A stretch of DNA of 64,000 nucleotides from Edaphochlamys debaryana (Eukaryota; Chlorophyta; Chlorophyceae; Chlamydomonadales), in the NCBI GenBank assembly GCA_016858145.1, contig JAEHOE010000001.1, positions 2,480,001-2,544,000 on the forward strand. Direction: 5' to 3'. The translations under genes were made by a program, and so were the position numbers. Position 1 is the first letter of the stretch; each line of letters starts with the position of its first letter. Positions 12,041 to 21,568 of this stretch are shown in pieces. The notes under the pieces were generated by a model that was given only the letters and a program-made list of their open reading frames with translations, had not been told where the DNA came from and searched no databases.

Positions 12041-14451
12041 ATGGGGGACGTGGAGGAGTCACCTCGTTGCTTGCTGTTGCTGGGGAACATCAACCTCGTT
12101 GTGCTCGGAGTGCTCGGCGTCTTTGGCTACTTGTACTACGTGTCCGTCTTCTGCGTGGTACGCTGCAATTGGTGCCCACGCCTCGGCGGGCACTACCCCT
12201 CACGCGGGATGCATGGCCTCGCAGATTGTGCCCTGGCTGAGCTACTCGGTCCCAGGCATCACGAATATGGGGGTGCTGACTATCACAACTGGTGTATCAC
12301 TCTACTGCTTCCTATACTGCGTGCTGCTGGACGCCGGGAGGTGCGTGGCAGCAGGGAGGGGGCAGCTCCAGACCCCAGCGCTGGCGGCCCCTTGCCAACC
12401 CTCGGCCTTTGGTGTGCATGCGCAGAACGCCCCCCGACTACCAGCCGGACCAGGAGGGGTCTAGCGTGCTGGAGGTGAAGCGCAAGGTGCGTCGGCTCTG
12501 GCTGGGGCTGCCGGGTGTACATGCGCGGGAGGGCGGCCCTATCGTGCTTACCCTGGGGCAGCCGTCAGGGCGGCCAGGCTGCAGCGGGTGACCGTGTGAA
12601 TGCCGCCAAGCAGTGCACTTACAGGTGGTACTGATTCCTGAATGTATGCGGTGGTCGCGGGTCGCTTGGCAGCCAGAGGCCGCCGCGGACCTCAGGGCTG
12701 CCGAGGTCGGCGGGGGCAGACGCGTGTGCCCTGCCGGGCTACCGCTGTCGGGCAATCGCTGTGTCTGATTCGTGCCCACCCACTCCCTGCGAGTGCAGGG
12801 CGGAGCCCCGCGCTTCTGTCAAAAGTGCAACCAGTTCAAGCCGCCGCGCTGCCACCACTGCCGCAAGTGCCAGCGCTGCGTGCTGAGGATGGTGGGCTGG
12901 GGCGAGGGAGGGGGAGGGTGGCAGCGCTTCATGGAGGCACGGAGGGCGTGCCTTGGGAGGGCACACAGCATTAGGACTGGGCATTCTGGTTGAACAAGTT
13001 GCCTGTGAGCAGTACCAACTCCAGGCTACTCTTTAAGCGCGTCGCCCCTTGCTCGTCCATGTGGCCCCCCCCCCAGGACCACCACTGCCCTTGGACGAAT
13101 AACTGCATAGGCCACGCCAACTACCGCGCGTTCTTCATCTTCCTCATATGTAAGCCCTCAGCTGCTGCTGCGCCTCTGCAGGCCTCAGCCGGTAGCTCTT
13201 TATCCCACTGCCCGGCCCTCCTGACCTCGCTGCCCCAACCCCTCTGGGCCGCTTCGGCCCCCGCCCCTCCGCCCTTCCCCCACCTCCCCCAGACGTGAAC
13301 GCCGCGCTCATGCACGTGGTCGGGCTGCTGGGGGCGCACGCGCTGCACATGCTGCAGACCAGCCACGCCAACCGGGTGTTGCGCACGGGGCCGCAGGGCA
13401 AGCCCGTGCAGCTGGGCGCTGGCTGGGGCGAGTCGCTGTGGCTGTGGACGGTGCTGCAGGTGGGCGGGGGCTGGGCAGGGGCGGCGGGCGGCGGACAAAC
13501 TAATAATAGCCACGCGACGGGCGAACCCGTGCGTACCCGGCTTCGGGGTTAAGGGGGCGGGGCAGAATCAACGCCCCACCAACCACCGGCCACTCCTTGG
13601 CCGCACCCGAGCGGCGGATAAAGTCAGGTGCAGGGAACTGCGCGTGGGAAGGCGGGCGAGCGCAGCAAGGTTGGGCAGCTCACCAGGGGAACTCGCGCAG
13701 CACCGGTCAAGCCCTCAGCTCCTCGCCGAGCCCCGAATGCGAGTTCCCCCTCACTGCTGGCCTGGCACAAACCCGGCCCCTGACCTCCCCCTCTGCCCTC
13801 CTCTGCCCCCCCCGGCCCCCCCCCCTGGCCCTCCCTGCCCCCCGACCCAGATCGCTGCCTTCATGCTGGCGCTGCCGCTCGCCATCGGGCTGCTGCTGCT
13901 GTTCGTGTGGCACGTGCAGCTGGTCATGGCCAACAAGACCACCATAGAGTACCAGGAGGTGCGGGGGGGCCTGGGGAGGCGAGGGGCGAGGGGGGGTGAG
14001 GTTGAACGTGGATCGATGAGGCTTGCAGTGCTTGGGTTGGCGCGGCAGGAGGCAGGGCGCAGGTGTTCACGCTGAAGGGCAGGGGCACGGGGCTGGGTCC
14101 CAGGGTTTGGTGACAACAGGTCTACAAGAAGAACGCTGAAGCTGGGCACTGGACCCAGTTAGGTTACCCTCGCTCACCTGCGGCCCCCTCTCATGGTCGT
14201 TGCCTGCCCCGGGACAGGGCGTCACGGCCAGCATCAACGCCGCCGCCTCGGGCGTGCCGTTGGCGCAGCTGCACCAGCACCCCTACGACCTGGGCCTGTA
14301 CGCCAACCTGGTGCAGATCTTTGGGCCCAACCCCGCGTCGTGGCTCGTGCCGCCGTGCGCGCCCATGCCCGGGGGGCTAGCCTACCCGACCAAGTGGGAC
14401 GTGCCCGCCAACGCGGACGACGAGGCGCGGCGGCTGGGGCTCACGTCCTAG
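12041..14451 (+). CDS. DHHC-type protein S-acyltransferase (palmitoyltransferase), intact copy 1
   Basis: Spliced model of 8 exons: 12041-12157, 12225-12340, 12426-12486, 12799-12891, 13077-13149, 13293-13459, 13851-13958, 14218-14451. The product is 322 aa, a normal length for a four-span DHHC enzyme that transfers palmitate from palmitoyl-CoA to protein cysteines on endomembranes. Two hydrophobic spans lie in exons 1-2. The cysteine-rich domain ([16 protein letters not shown]) ends in [20 protein letters not shown], with catalytic Cys133. Two further spans follow in exons 6-7. The TTxE motif is present as NKTTIEY. The start MGDVEES was chosen because it opens directly into the first span. 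This is the only complete copy of three in the window; copies 2 and 3 repeat exons 5-8 and 4-8 respectively. All introns are GT-AG. Confidence 0.93.
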
Positions 14452-14715
14452 CGTAGTTGATGGAGAGATGCACGGGGAGTTCGGGGGGTCCGTGCAAGGT
14501 CACGAGGGAGACAAGGGGCAGGACGCGGGGGGCTTCGGTTGTGGGGGAGCGGACTCTGCGGGAGGGGACGGCGGGGGCTGCGGAGAGGGGACGGCGGGGG
14601 CACGTACCGCGTGTCGGTCGCGCTCGCGCGTGTAAGTCTGCCATGTGGAGCGGTTGTTCCTTACGAGCTTGAACGTGACCGCGAGCAACATTCTTGATGC
14701 GTCTGCGGCCCGGCA
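14452..14715 (+). other. 3' UTR of DHHC copy 1 and bZIP-like promoter remnant
   Basis: The sequence after the stop of copy 1 recurs after copies 2 (16842 on) and 3 (26328 on), so the duplicated unit runs through the 3' UTR into the next gene. It is G-rich and contains no other gene. Confidence 0.6.
14631..14635 (+). promoter_or_regulatory. TGTAA poly(A) signal, DHHC copy 1
   Basis: The pentamer TGTAA occurs 180 nt after the stop in the context CGCGTGTAAGTCTGCCAT. The same context is preserved after copies 2 and 3. TGTAA is the standard green-algal polyadenylation signal. Confidence 0.6.
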
Positions 14716-14939
14716 ATGACACCGGAATGCCTGCACGTCGACGACCCCTTCAACGCCTTGCTCCTACAGTTTAATCTAGGCACGGGGAAAGATGACAGGC
14801 CAAAGCGCGTGCGCGGGGGCACGAAGCCCCTGCGATACCGGCAGCGCGTGCTCGCCAAGCTCGAGGAGGCCTGTTCAGCCAAGGCCAAGGAGCTGGCCAT
14901 CCAGGAAGAGTAGAACCGGCGTCTTCGCGGGCGGGCCAA
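14716..14939 (+). pseudogene. bZIP-like gene fragment (first exon only, premature stop)
   Basis: This is a second copy of exon 1 of the bZIP-like gene at 26620. It shares MTPEC, DDPFNALLLQFNLG, PKRVRGGTKPLRYRQRVLA and AKAKELAIQEE. Where the intact gene reads GAG GAG AAC after the shared IQEE, this copy reads TAG AAC, ending the frame at 14913, although the homology continues to the exon end (RRLRGRAK, 14939) and its donor. Immediately beyond, the sequence joins intron 4 of the DHHC gene instead of the bZIP-like intron, marking a duplication breakpoint. It cannot make a complete protein; a 65-residue peptide is the most it could encode. Confidence 0.8.
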
Positions 14940-15134
14940 GGTGAGCGTGTCAGGCTGCGGGGCCGGGAGGGTGAGGGGGGGCAGCACTTGATGGAGGCAC
15001 GGAGGGCGCGCCTTGGGAGGGCACACAGCATTCGGGCTGGGCGTTCTGATTCCAAGTTGCCTGTAAGCAGTACCAACTCCAGGCTGCTCTTTAAGCGCGT
15101 CGCCCCTTGCTCGTCCATGTGGCCCCCCCCCCAG

Positions 15135-16841
15135 GACCACCACTCAGTGTTGCTATCTTCCTGGAGCGGAGTCGGCTGACCGTCGACTTTGCGGAGTCGA
15201 CTAAAGCGGCTCCGCCGCCCCTCGTAGTCCCCCGGCCGGCCCCGGGCCTCGGCGCCGAGCCGCAAGTGTAACCCTCACAGAATTGTCGCTCTGTCCGCAC
15301 AGCAAGCTCGTCCCAGGTACGGGCACGTCGTCGCTCCCCGCCCACCCCCTGCGTTGCCCCCTCACTGCCCTTGCGCTCCCTACACGCACACTCCCGCAGT
15401 CCCGCTCGGTGCCCTGAGACGACGCGTGGGACACGTTCCAACCCCTCGCTCCCCGCCCGCCCCCTGCCATCCCTGTCGACTAACATGAGGTCCAGCGAAG
15501 CGATAGTCGATATGTATGGAACGACTATTCCCCGGCCAAAGACGCAAGAGTCGGCAAAACCGTCGACTAACCATCCCAAATCAGAACTGTTTGTCGATTC
15601 CAGACGATAGCACCACTGCCCTTGGACGAATAACTGCATAGGCCACGCCAACTACCGCGCGTTCTTCATCTTCCTCATATGTAAGCCCTCAGCTGCTGCT
15701 GCGCCTCTGCAGGCCTCAGCCGGTAGCTCTTTATCCCACTGCCCGGCCCTCCTGACCTCGCTGCCCCAACCCCTCTGGGCCGCTTCGGCCCCCGCCCCTC
15801 CGCCCTTCCCCCACCTCCCCCAGACGTGAACGCCGCGCTCATGCACGTGGTCGGGCTGCTGGGGGCGCACGCGCTGCACATGCTGCAGACCAGCCACGCC
15901 AACCGGGTGCTGCGCACGGGGCCGCAGGGCAAGCCCGTGCAGCTGGGCGCGGGCTGGGGCGAGTCGCTGTGGCTGTGGACGGTGCTGCAGGTGGGCGGGG
16001 GGGGGGCCTGGGAGGGGCAGCGGGGGGCGGACAAAGCCAGGCAGAGGGAACTGCGCGTGGGAGGGCGGGCGAGCGTAGCAAGGTTGGGCAGCTCACCAGA
16101 AGAACTCGCTTGGCACCGTTCAAGCCCTCAGCTCCTCGCCAAACCCCCACATGCCAGTCCCCCCTCACTGCCTGCCCGGCACGAGCCCGGCCCCTGCCCT
16201 TCCCCTCAGCTCCCTCTGCCCCCCCTGGCCCTCCCTGCCCCCCGACCCAGATCGCGGCCTTCATGCTGGCGCTGCCGCTCGCCATCGGGCTGCTGCTGCT
16301 GTTCGTGTCGCACGTGCAGCTGGTCATGGCCAACAAGACCACCATAGAGTACCAGGAGGTGCGGGGGGGCCTGGGGAGGCGGGGCGAGGGGGGGAGGGAA
16401 TTGAGGGTGCAGCTTTCAGTGCATGGGAGGGGGGGGCAGGGGGTAGGGTGCAGGTGTGGACGCAGAACGGCGGAGGCATGGGGCTTGGTCCAGAGGCTGG
16501 GTGACACCGGGCCTAGGATACAACGCTCAGACCGGGTACTGGACCCAGTTAGGTTACCCTCGCTCACCTGCGGCCCCCCGTCATGATCTTTGCTTGCCCC
16601 GGGACAGGGCGTCACGGCCAGCATCAACGCCGCCTCCTCGGGGGTGCCGGTGGCGCAGCTGCACCAGCACCCCTACGACCTGGGCCTGTACGCCAACCTG
16701 GTGCAGATCTTTGGGCCCAACCCCGCGTCGTGGCTCGTGCCGCCGTGCGCGCCCATGCCCGGGGGGCTAGCCTACCTGACCAAGTGGGACGTGCCCGCCA
16801 ACGCGGACGACGAGGCGCGGCGGCTTGGGCTCACGTCATAG
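15135..16841 (+). pseudogene. DHHC palmitoyltransferase copy 2, disrupted by insertion
   Basis: Exons 5-8 of the DHHC gene are repeated: exon 5 as 15135-15144 plus 15618-15680, exon 6 at 15824-15990, exon 7 at 16251-16358 and exon 8 at 16608-16841. Exon lengths are identical to copy 1 (73, 167, 108 and 234 nt). Homology also covers part of intron 4 upstream (from about 14960), but exons 1-4 are absent. A ~470-bp insertion splits exon 5 between the T and GC of the catalytic Cys codon, and an in-frame TAG lies directly before the resumed CAC CAC TGC. Substitutions include W to S in the fourth span. The intron between exons 5 and 6 (143 nt) appears identical to that of copy 1, so the duplication or a gene conversion is recent. 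Confidence 0.88.
15145..15610. mobile_element. Small non-autonomous DNA element (hAT-like MITE) in the DHHC exon
   Basis: A 466-bp block is flanked by a 7-bp direct repeat CACCACT (15138-15144 and 15611-15617), as expected of a target-site duplication. The left end reads CAGTGTTGCTATCTTC. The reverse complement of the right end, taken across the flank, reads CAGTGGTGCTATCGTC, giving imperfect terminal inverted repeats of the CAGTG type seen in hAT elements. Typical hAT duplications are 8 bp, so the family call is tentative. GTCGAC motifs recur near both ends. No transposase or other open frame is recognisable. Confidence 0.7.
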
Positions 16842-17026
16842 CTCTTTTGATTGAGAGGCGCAGGCGGTGGGGGGGGCCCATGCATTGGCACGAGGGTGTG
16901 AAGGGGCAGGACGCGGGGGGCTGGGGGTGTGGGCGAGCGGACTCTGCGGGGAGGGGATGGCGGGGGCTGTGGGAAGGGGACGGCGGGGGCACGTACCGGG
17001 ACGTGTCGGTCTGCCGCGCCCACGCG

Positions 17027-17031
17027 TGTAA
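17027..17031 (+). promoter_or_regulatory. TGTAA poly(A) signal, DHHC copy 2
   Basis: TGTAA lies in the same CGTGTAAGTCTGCCAT context as after copies 1 and 3, about 185 nt after the copy 2 stop. Confidence 0.5.
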
Positions 17032-17122
17032 GTCTGCCATGTGGTGCCGCCCCTTTTTATACACAAATACACAACGACAGCGAAACGTCGAGCCAACCTT
17101 CTTACTCGTCTGCGGCCTGGCC

Positions 17123-17164
17123 ATGACACCGGAGTGCTTGAGCTCCGCGGCCGACAGGCCTCTG
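17123..17164 (+). pseudogene. Stub of the bZIP-like gene start
   Basis: The first dozen codons (MTPECLSSAADRP) resemble the starts at 14716 and 26620 and sit in the same position after a DHHC copy. The similarity then ends abruptly, about 50 bp before the foldback element. It is a remnant of the third duplicated bZIP-like gene. Confidence 0.55.
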
Positions 17165-17213
17165 ATACTTGTGAGAGCTCCTGCAGGGAGTACAGAAGGC
17201 AACTTGACCTGCT

Positions 17214-20200
17214 GTTGGCTTGCCCCAGACTACGCTCGGAGAGCGGAGCAGGGGCTAGCCAATGCGGTCGCGTCGGAGGGTGCCTCGTTAGTGATTCTCT
17301 CTCTCTCTTGGATATCTTGTATATTAGGAATCTCAAGCGTCGTTGACGCGCTCACGGGCCCCGCCGCCAGGCAGCGCCCCAGCGTAGAAGCAGAGTGCCG
17401 TCTAAAGCAATGGGCAGGCCGCAGGGGCCGCGGGAAGCCCTGGCGAGGGACGCGGGCGACCCGTTTGCGGACTGCCGACGCGTTTGACTGTTCTTCCGAG
17501 GCACGCTTACGCTCCTGCGACAAGCCGCTCGTGCCACGCATGCTGCATTAGGCGTGTCGCCTACATGATGCGCCTCGTCGCGTGTTGCAGCGCGACGGGG
17601 TGCACGTGCCGTGCCGCGGCCACGCGGCCACGCGGCCTCCCTCCCCCCGCAGCCCCCTGCGCCGCCTGCGACCCACCGGCGACCCACCGGCCATGCACAC
17701 GCAACCCAAGTCCCACTCCCCAAAAAAGGGGGGCAAGCCCGGACTGCTGCGCAGCTCAGTGGTTTACCCGGGGGTTTAGCTGCATGCTATTGCACGCACC
17801 ATTTCTTCTTTCCGCCACTCCTGGCCCCTATGGGCCGCCCAGCTCCAGCATTGCTGTGTTAGGTGGGGCCATGGCCTGCACGTCGAGATGTGGTTGGGGG
17901 TGAGGAAGCGGGACGAGAGCGAGCGAAGCGGGCAGGCTGGCAGGCACAGGAGGACAGGTATGTGCGTGAGCTCGTTGGCACCTGAGGTCCCGTCATACTG
18001 CTTTATTCAGTTGTCTATGTTGGCTAGCGGTGTGTCAGGCAGTGTGAGCCAGGGAGAGCGCGTGGGATAACCGTGATAATATTGCATGCAGCTGGTGATC
18101 CAAGTATGTAACGGATGCTTGTGTGCGCACTGCAGGGGCCGCTGCGTGGGGCTCGGGACCGTCCTCCATCGGGATTGGGCGGGAAACCCTGATCCAACGA
18201 CCGCGTAGCGCGTACCAGTTTTGGGCCCGTTTCCCCGGTCCCGGTTGTGCGGAACGCGTCCTGTATGTCGTCACTCTCGCCTGTGCATCGGTCTGTAAGC
18301 TAGACAGCACGCTGGAGACATCTACATTCCCCGATGAGCGTCGGTGGCCGACTTGTCGGCACCGACTTGACGCCTGACCCAACACACGTGGCTGGATTGC
18401 CACCCAAGTTGTGCTGGACCGCCAGAGGATGGCCCGGTGCCGTCGCTTCTAAGGAGCGCTGGGCGGGCGGACATGCTCGCGCAATCGTCGCCGACCCAGG
18501 TCGGACAGTCCCCCTCCTTGGGAGATGGCCACTGTGGTCAATGCTGGACCAACTCTACTGGGCTCTGGGCTGGTCAGCAGGTCGTGAAATGCTGCAGGGC
18601 GTGTGCGTTAATTGCCCCCGCGCGGTGGGTCGGTCGAGGACGAGTGTCACGGGCAAGAATCACCGCCCTGCCATGCGCGCTTACACCTCTTGACAACGAG
18701 CCGCCCGACAAGGGTGGCTGCCCGAAGGCAGGAAAAGGGCTGAGCCCCGTGGTCCCCCCCAGGGGGCCCAATGTTCGAGTGTGGCTCCGTACCCTCTGTG
18801 CCCTCAACCCTCTCCACCACCAGCCCGCACCACTGCACGCGGGCTCGCACCCGGCCAATAATCCGTTTATCGCAAGTTTATGTGTGACGCAGGCACACAC
18901 GCACGCACGCACGCACGCACGCAATCCTGGGGGGCTTCGCCTCCCGCAGAGCCTGACGGCGGCGGCTCAGCCCGAAAACGGGCCAAACTAGCACGCCCGC
19001 GCTATGCGACCGCCAAACGTTCGCAGTGAGCAATGCACTGATGGGTATACATGAAGCCTGGACTGACGGGGGTGGAAAAGCGAGCCTGCACAGTTCAGGA
19101 TAATTGCCCCCGCGCGGAGGGTCGCCACCGGTCTCGCGCAAGACACGGCAAGACCGAGCCCCCTAGCGGGTCCCGCGTTCGGCCTCCCGGGACAGCAGCA
19201 CCGCGCCATACGATACTCCCATATCGCGAGGGCGCTTCTGCGGCATGTCGGCGGCTGGTCTGTGGGGCGGTGCGAGGCGGGACAAAGGAGCCTTGTCGGG
19301 TGCAGTGAAGTGTGCAGCTGAGAGGCAGAAGTGGCCATTGTGAAGGTCCTTTATAAGGCTGTGCAAAGAGAACGGCGGAAGGGGGCGATGCACCCGGCCA
19401 ACGGAGGGCGACCGTTGCAGGGCGTGTCGGGACCGGGAGTTTCCCCCTCCCCTTCCGGCTCCCCGCTCCCGCTGGCCTCCTCCCGGGCCTCGTATTGCCC
19501 TAGGTCCCAAAACATACCTGTTCCCTTTCCTGTTCGGTTGGCCTGGTTTCTGGTGCCTGGGCTGTTGCATGCCTGTCGGTGGCTGAACTTCGATCTTGCT
19601 ACACGGGCCCCTGTTGTCAGGGTTCCCCGCGCCTCTGCACCCCCTTGCATCGTGTGCATCCGAATGTAAAAAACAAATACCTTTCTCCCGCCGCTTCACG
19701 TAGCTCCTAGACGCACGGGCTGGGTTCGGGGTTGGGCAGCTTCCTGGTACAACCACTGAGCTGCGCAGCAGTCCGGGCTTGCCCCCCTTTTTTTGGGGAG
19801 TGGGACTTGCGTGTGCATGGCCGGTGGGTCGCCGGTGGGTCGCAGGCGGCGCAGGGGGCTGCGGGGGGAGGGAGGCCGCGTGGCCGCGTGGCCGCGGCAC
19901 GGCACGTGCGGACCCCGTCGCGCTGCAACACGCGACGAGGCGCATCATGTAGGCGACACGCCTAATGCAGCATGCGTGGCACGAGCGGCTTGTCGCAGGA
20001 GCGTAAGCGTGCCTCGGGAGAACAGTCAAACGCGTCGGCAGTCCGCAAACGGGTCGCCCGCGTCCCTCGCCAGGGCTTCCCGCGGCCCCTGCGGCCTGCA
20101 CATTGCTTCCGACGGCACTTTGCTTTACCACTGCGGCGCTGCTTGGCGGCGGGAGCGCGTGAGCGCGTCGCGCGACGCTACAACTTCCACCTGTGCAAAA

Positions 20201-20300
20201 TATCCAATTTCGGGCGATTCACCAACAGTGCGCCCTGCGACGTGACCGCATAGGCGTAGCCCCTGCTCCGCTCTCCGAGCTGAGTCTGGGGCAAGCCAAC
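17214..20300. mobile_element. Foldback-like element with ~550-bp terminal inverted repeats
   Basis: The left arm 17214-17765 and the right arm 19752-20300 are inverted copies. Both begin GTTGGCTTGCCCCAGACT and share CTCGGAGAGCGGAGCAGGGG; the inner parts, around CATGCTGCATTAGGCGTGTC and GCGACCCACCGG, are nearly identical, while the outer ~150 bp diverge more. The 2-kb interior has an (ACGC)n microsatellite at 18896-18921 and a short dispersed repeat, but no recognisable transposase. No clear target-site duplication was found. The long open frames in the arms are composition artefacts, found in mirror image in both. It is most likely a non-autonomous TIR/foldback transposon. Confidence 0.72.
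18896..18990 (+). repeat. (ACGC)n microsatellite plus dispersed GC-rich repeat
   Basis: An ACGC array is followed by a ~65-bp block containing GGGGGGCTTCGCC, AGAGCCT and ACGGCGGCGGCTCAGCCC. The same block, with an adjoining degenerate CGTGCGTGCG, recurs inverted at about 51815-51890. This indicates an interspersed repeat family whose end is attached to a microsatellite. Confidence 0.65.
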
Positions 20301-20356
20301 TTCAGCCCGCCTCGTACGGCACCACGGAGCTGACTCGTTGTCTTCGTCTCCACCGC

Positions 20357-20572
20357 CAGGAAAGTGCTATTCGCGCCTGTCTCCCATAGGACACCTAATA
20401 GATTGCTAGAGTTTGCCGGCTCAGCTCTACACCTTCACTCCCAGCAACAGCATGCCGGCAACTCTAGCTTTAGCCGTATTCGCATCACCGACTACTTCGT
20501 CCGCGCATACCGCTCCGTGTGGTGCTAGATAGCCTTGAGGCTAGTGTGCCATTCGGGGGCTATGCCCGCCTC
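20357..20572 (+). repeat. Diverged direct repeat, copy 1
   Basis: Shares ordered blocks with 21001-21222: GGAAAG.GCTATTCG, CAGCATGCC, GCATCACCGACTAC, CGCGCATACCGCTCCGTGT, GTGCTAGA and a GAGGCTATGCCC-like end. Identity is roughly three quarters by eye. No coding potential was seen. Confidence 0.65.
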
Positions 20573-21000
20573 CCCCTCCCCTCCTGCGGACGGACAGACA
20601 CCGACATGCGCAGGGGCTCAGCCCCAAAACAGCAGATGCCAGAAGTGCTTGCACGTAACAGCACCCCTTGGTGCGGAGTAAGCTGTCCGGTGTTTTCGTC
20701 CAATACCGAATCCGACACGCCTATGGGGCAACCAAAGCTATTCAGGAAGGATGCCCATTTCGTGCTTGATTGCTGGCGATGCTAAACCCCCGTGTAGTTG
20801 GCTGTGCTGGGTGATTGAGAAGGTGTTGTGTAAGGTCTATGTCTAGGTGGGGGGCTGCCGAGGAGCCGTTAGGCTCGTAGAGGCTGTAACAATCCAATAT
20901 TCAGGCGCTCAGCACCCCTACGCGAGTCTCTGCCCCCGCATCCCAGACCATGACCATTGACGACTGGCACGCTTCAGGGCTGGGGGCTTCTTCAAGCGGC

Positions 21001-21222
21001 TCAGGAAAGCGCTATTCGTGCCTGCATCCCACAGGACCTGTGTCAGCCTGCTCGACGTAATCGGCACAGCTCTACGTCATCGACAGCACCAGCATGCCAG
21101 TTGCTCTAGCATAGCCGTTCTCAGCCGCATCACCGACTACATATACCGCGCATACCGCTCCGTGTAGTGCTAGACAGCCCTGTTGCTAGTGCACTGCAAT
21201 GGAGGCTATGCCCTCCGGCCCC
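21001..21222 (+). repeat. Diverged direct repeat, copy 2
   Basis: Second copy of the sequence at 20357-20572, with the same block order and several short indels. The two copies start about 640 bp apart in direct orientation. Confidence 0.65.
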
Positions 21223-21568
21223 CGCATCCCAGTATGTTCAGTCACGATTCATTCAAATGCATGCGCCCTTGCCGCCGCCCTCGGTCCCCGAGCTCCCGTG
21301 GTAGCCAGCAGCCCTCTTTCGCGCACGCCCCTGCCCCCTAGTGTGTGGCCACGCTGGCCGGCACCGCCCGGAACCCACAATGCAGCCGCCGCGAGTGCTA
21401 CAAGGCAAGATGTCCCTGCCAAGAGCTCAGCACGAGCAACTAAGCGGACAACGGGTGCCCAGCACCACCACAGCCGCGCCGCCGAAGCACATGCCGCTCA
21501 CGTCGAGGTGGCGTTGTCGCCGTCCCCGATGGAGGAGTCCACCTGCATGGACGGCGCCACTTACAATG

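Larger units (their letters stand above)
20301..21568. other. Non-coding interval with a diverged repeat pair
   Basis: Less GC-rich DNA without recognisable genes. It contains two copies of a ~220-bp sequence (see the repeat entries) and presumably the 3' UTR of the minus-strand gene that ends at 21569. Confidence 0.5.

Noticed and set aside
19163..20131. 322-codon open frame in the right arm of the foldback element, and its mirror in the left arm
   Set aside because: It is present because the arms are inverted copies; no transposase motif, and the frame is not maintained through the interior.
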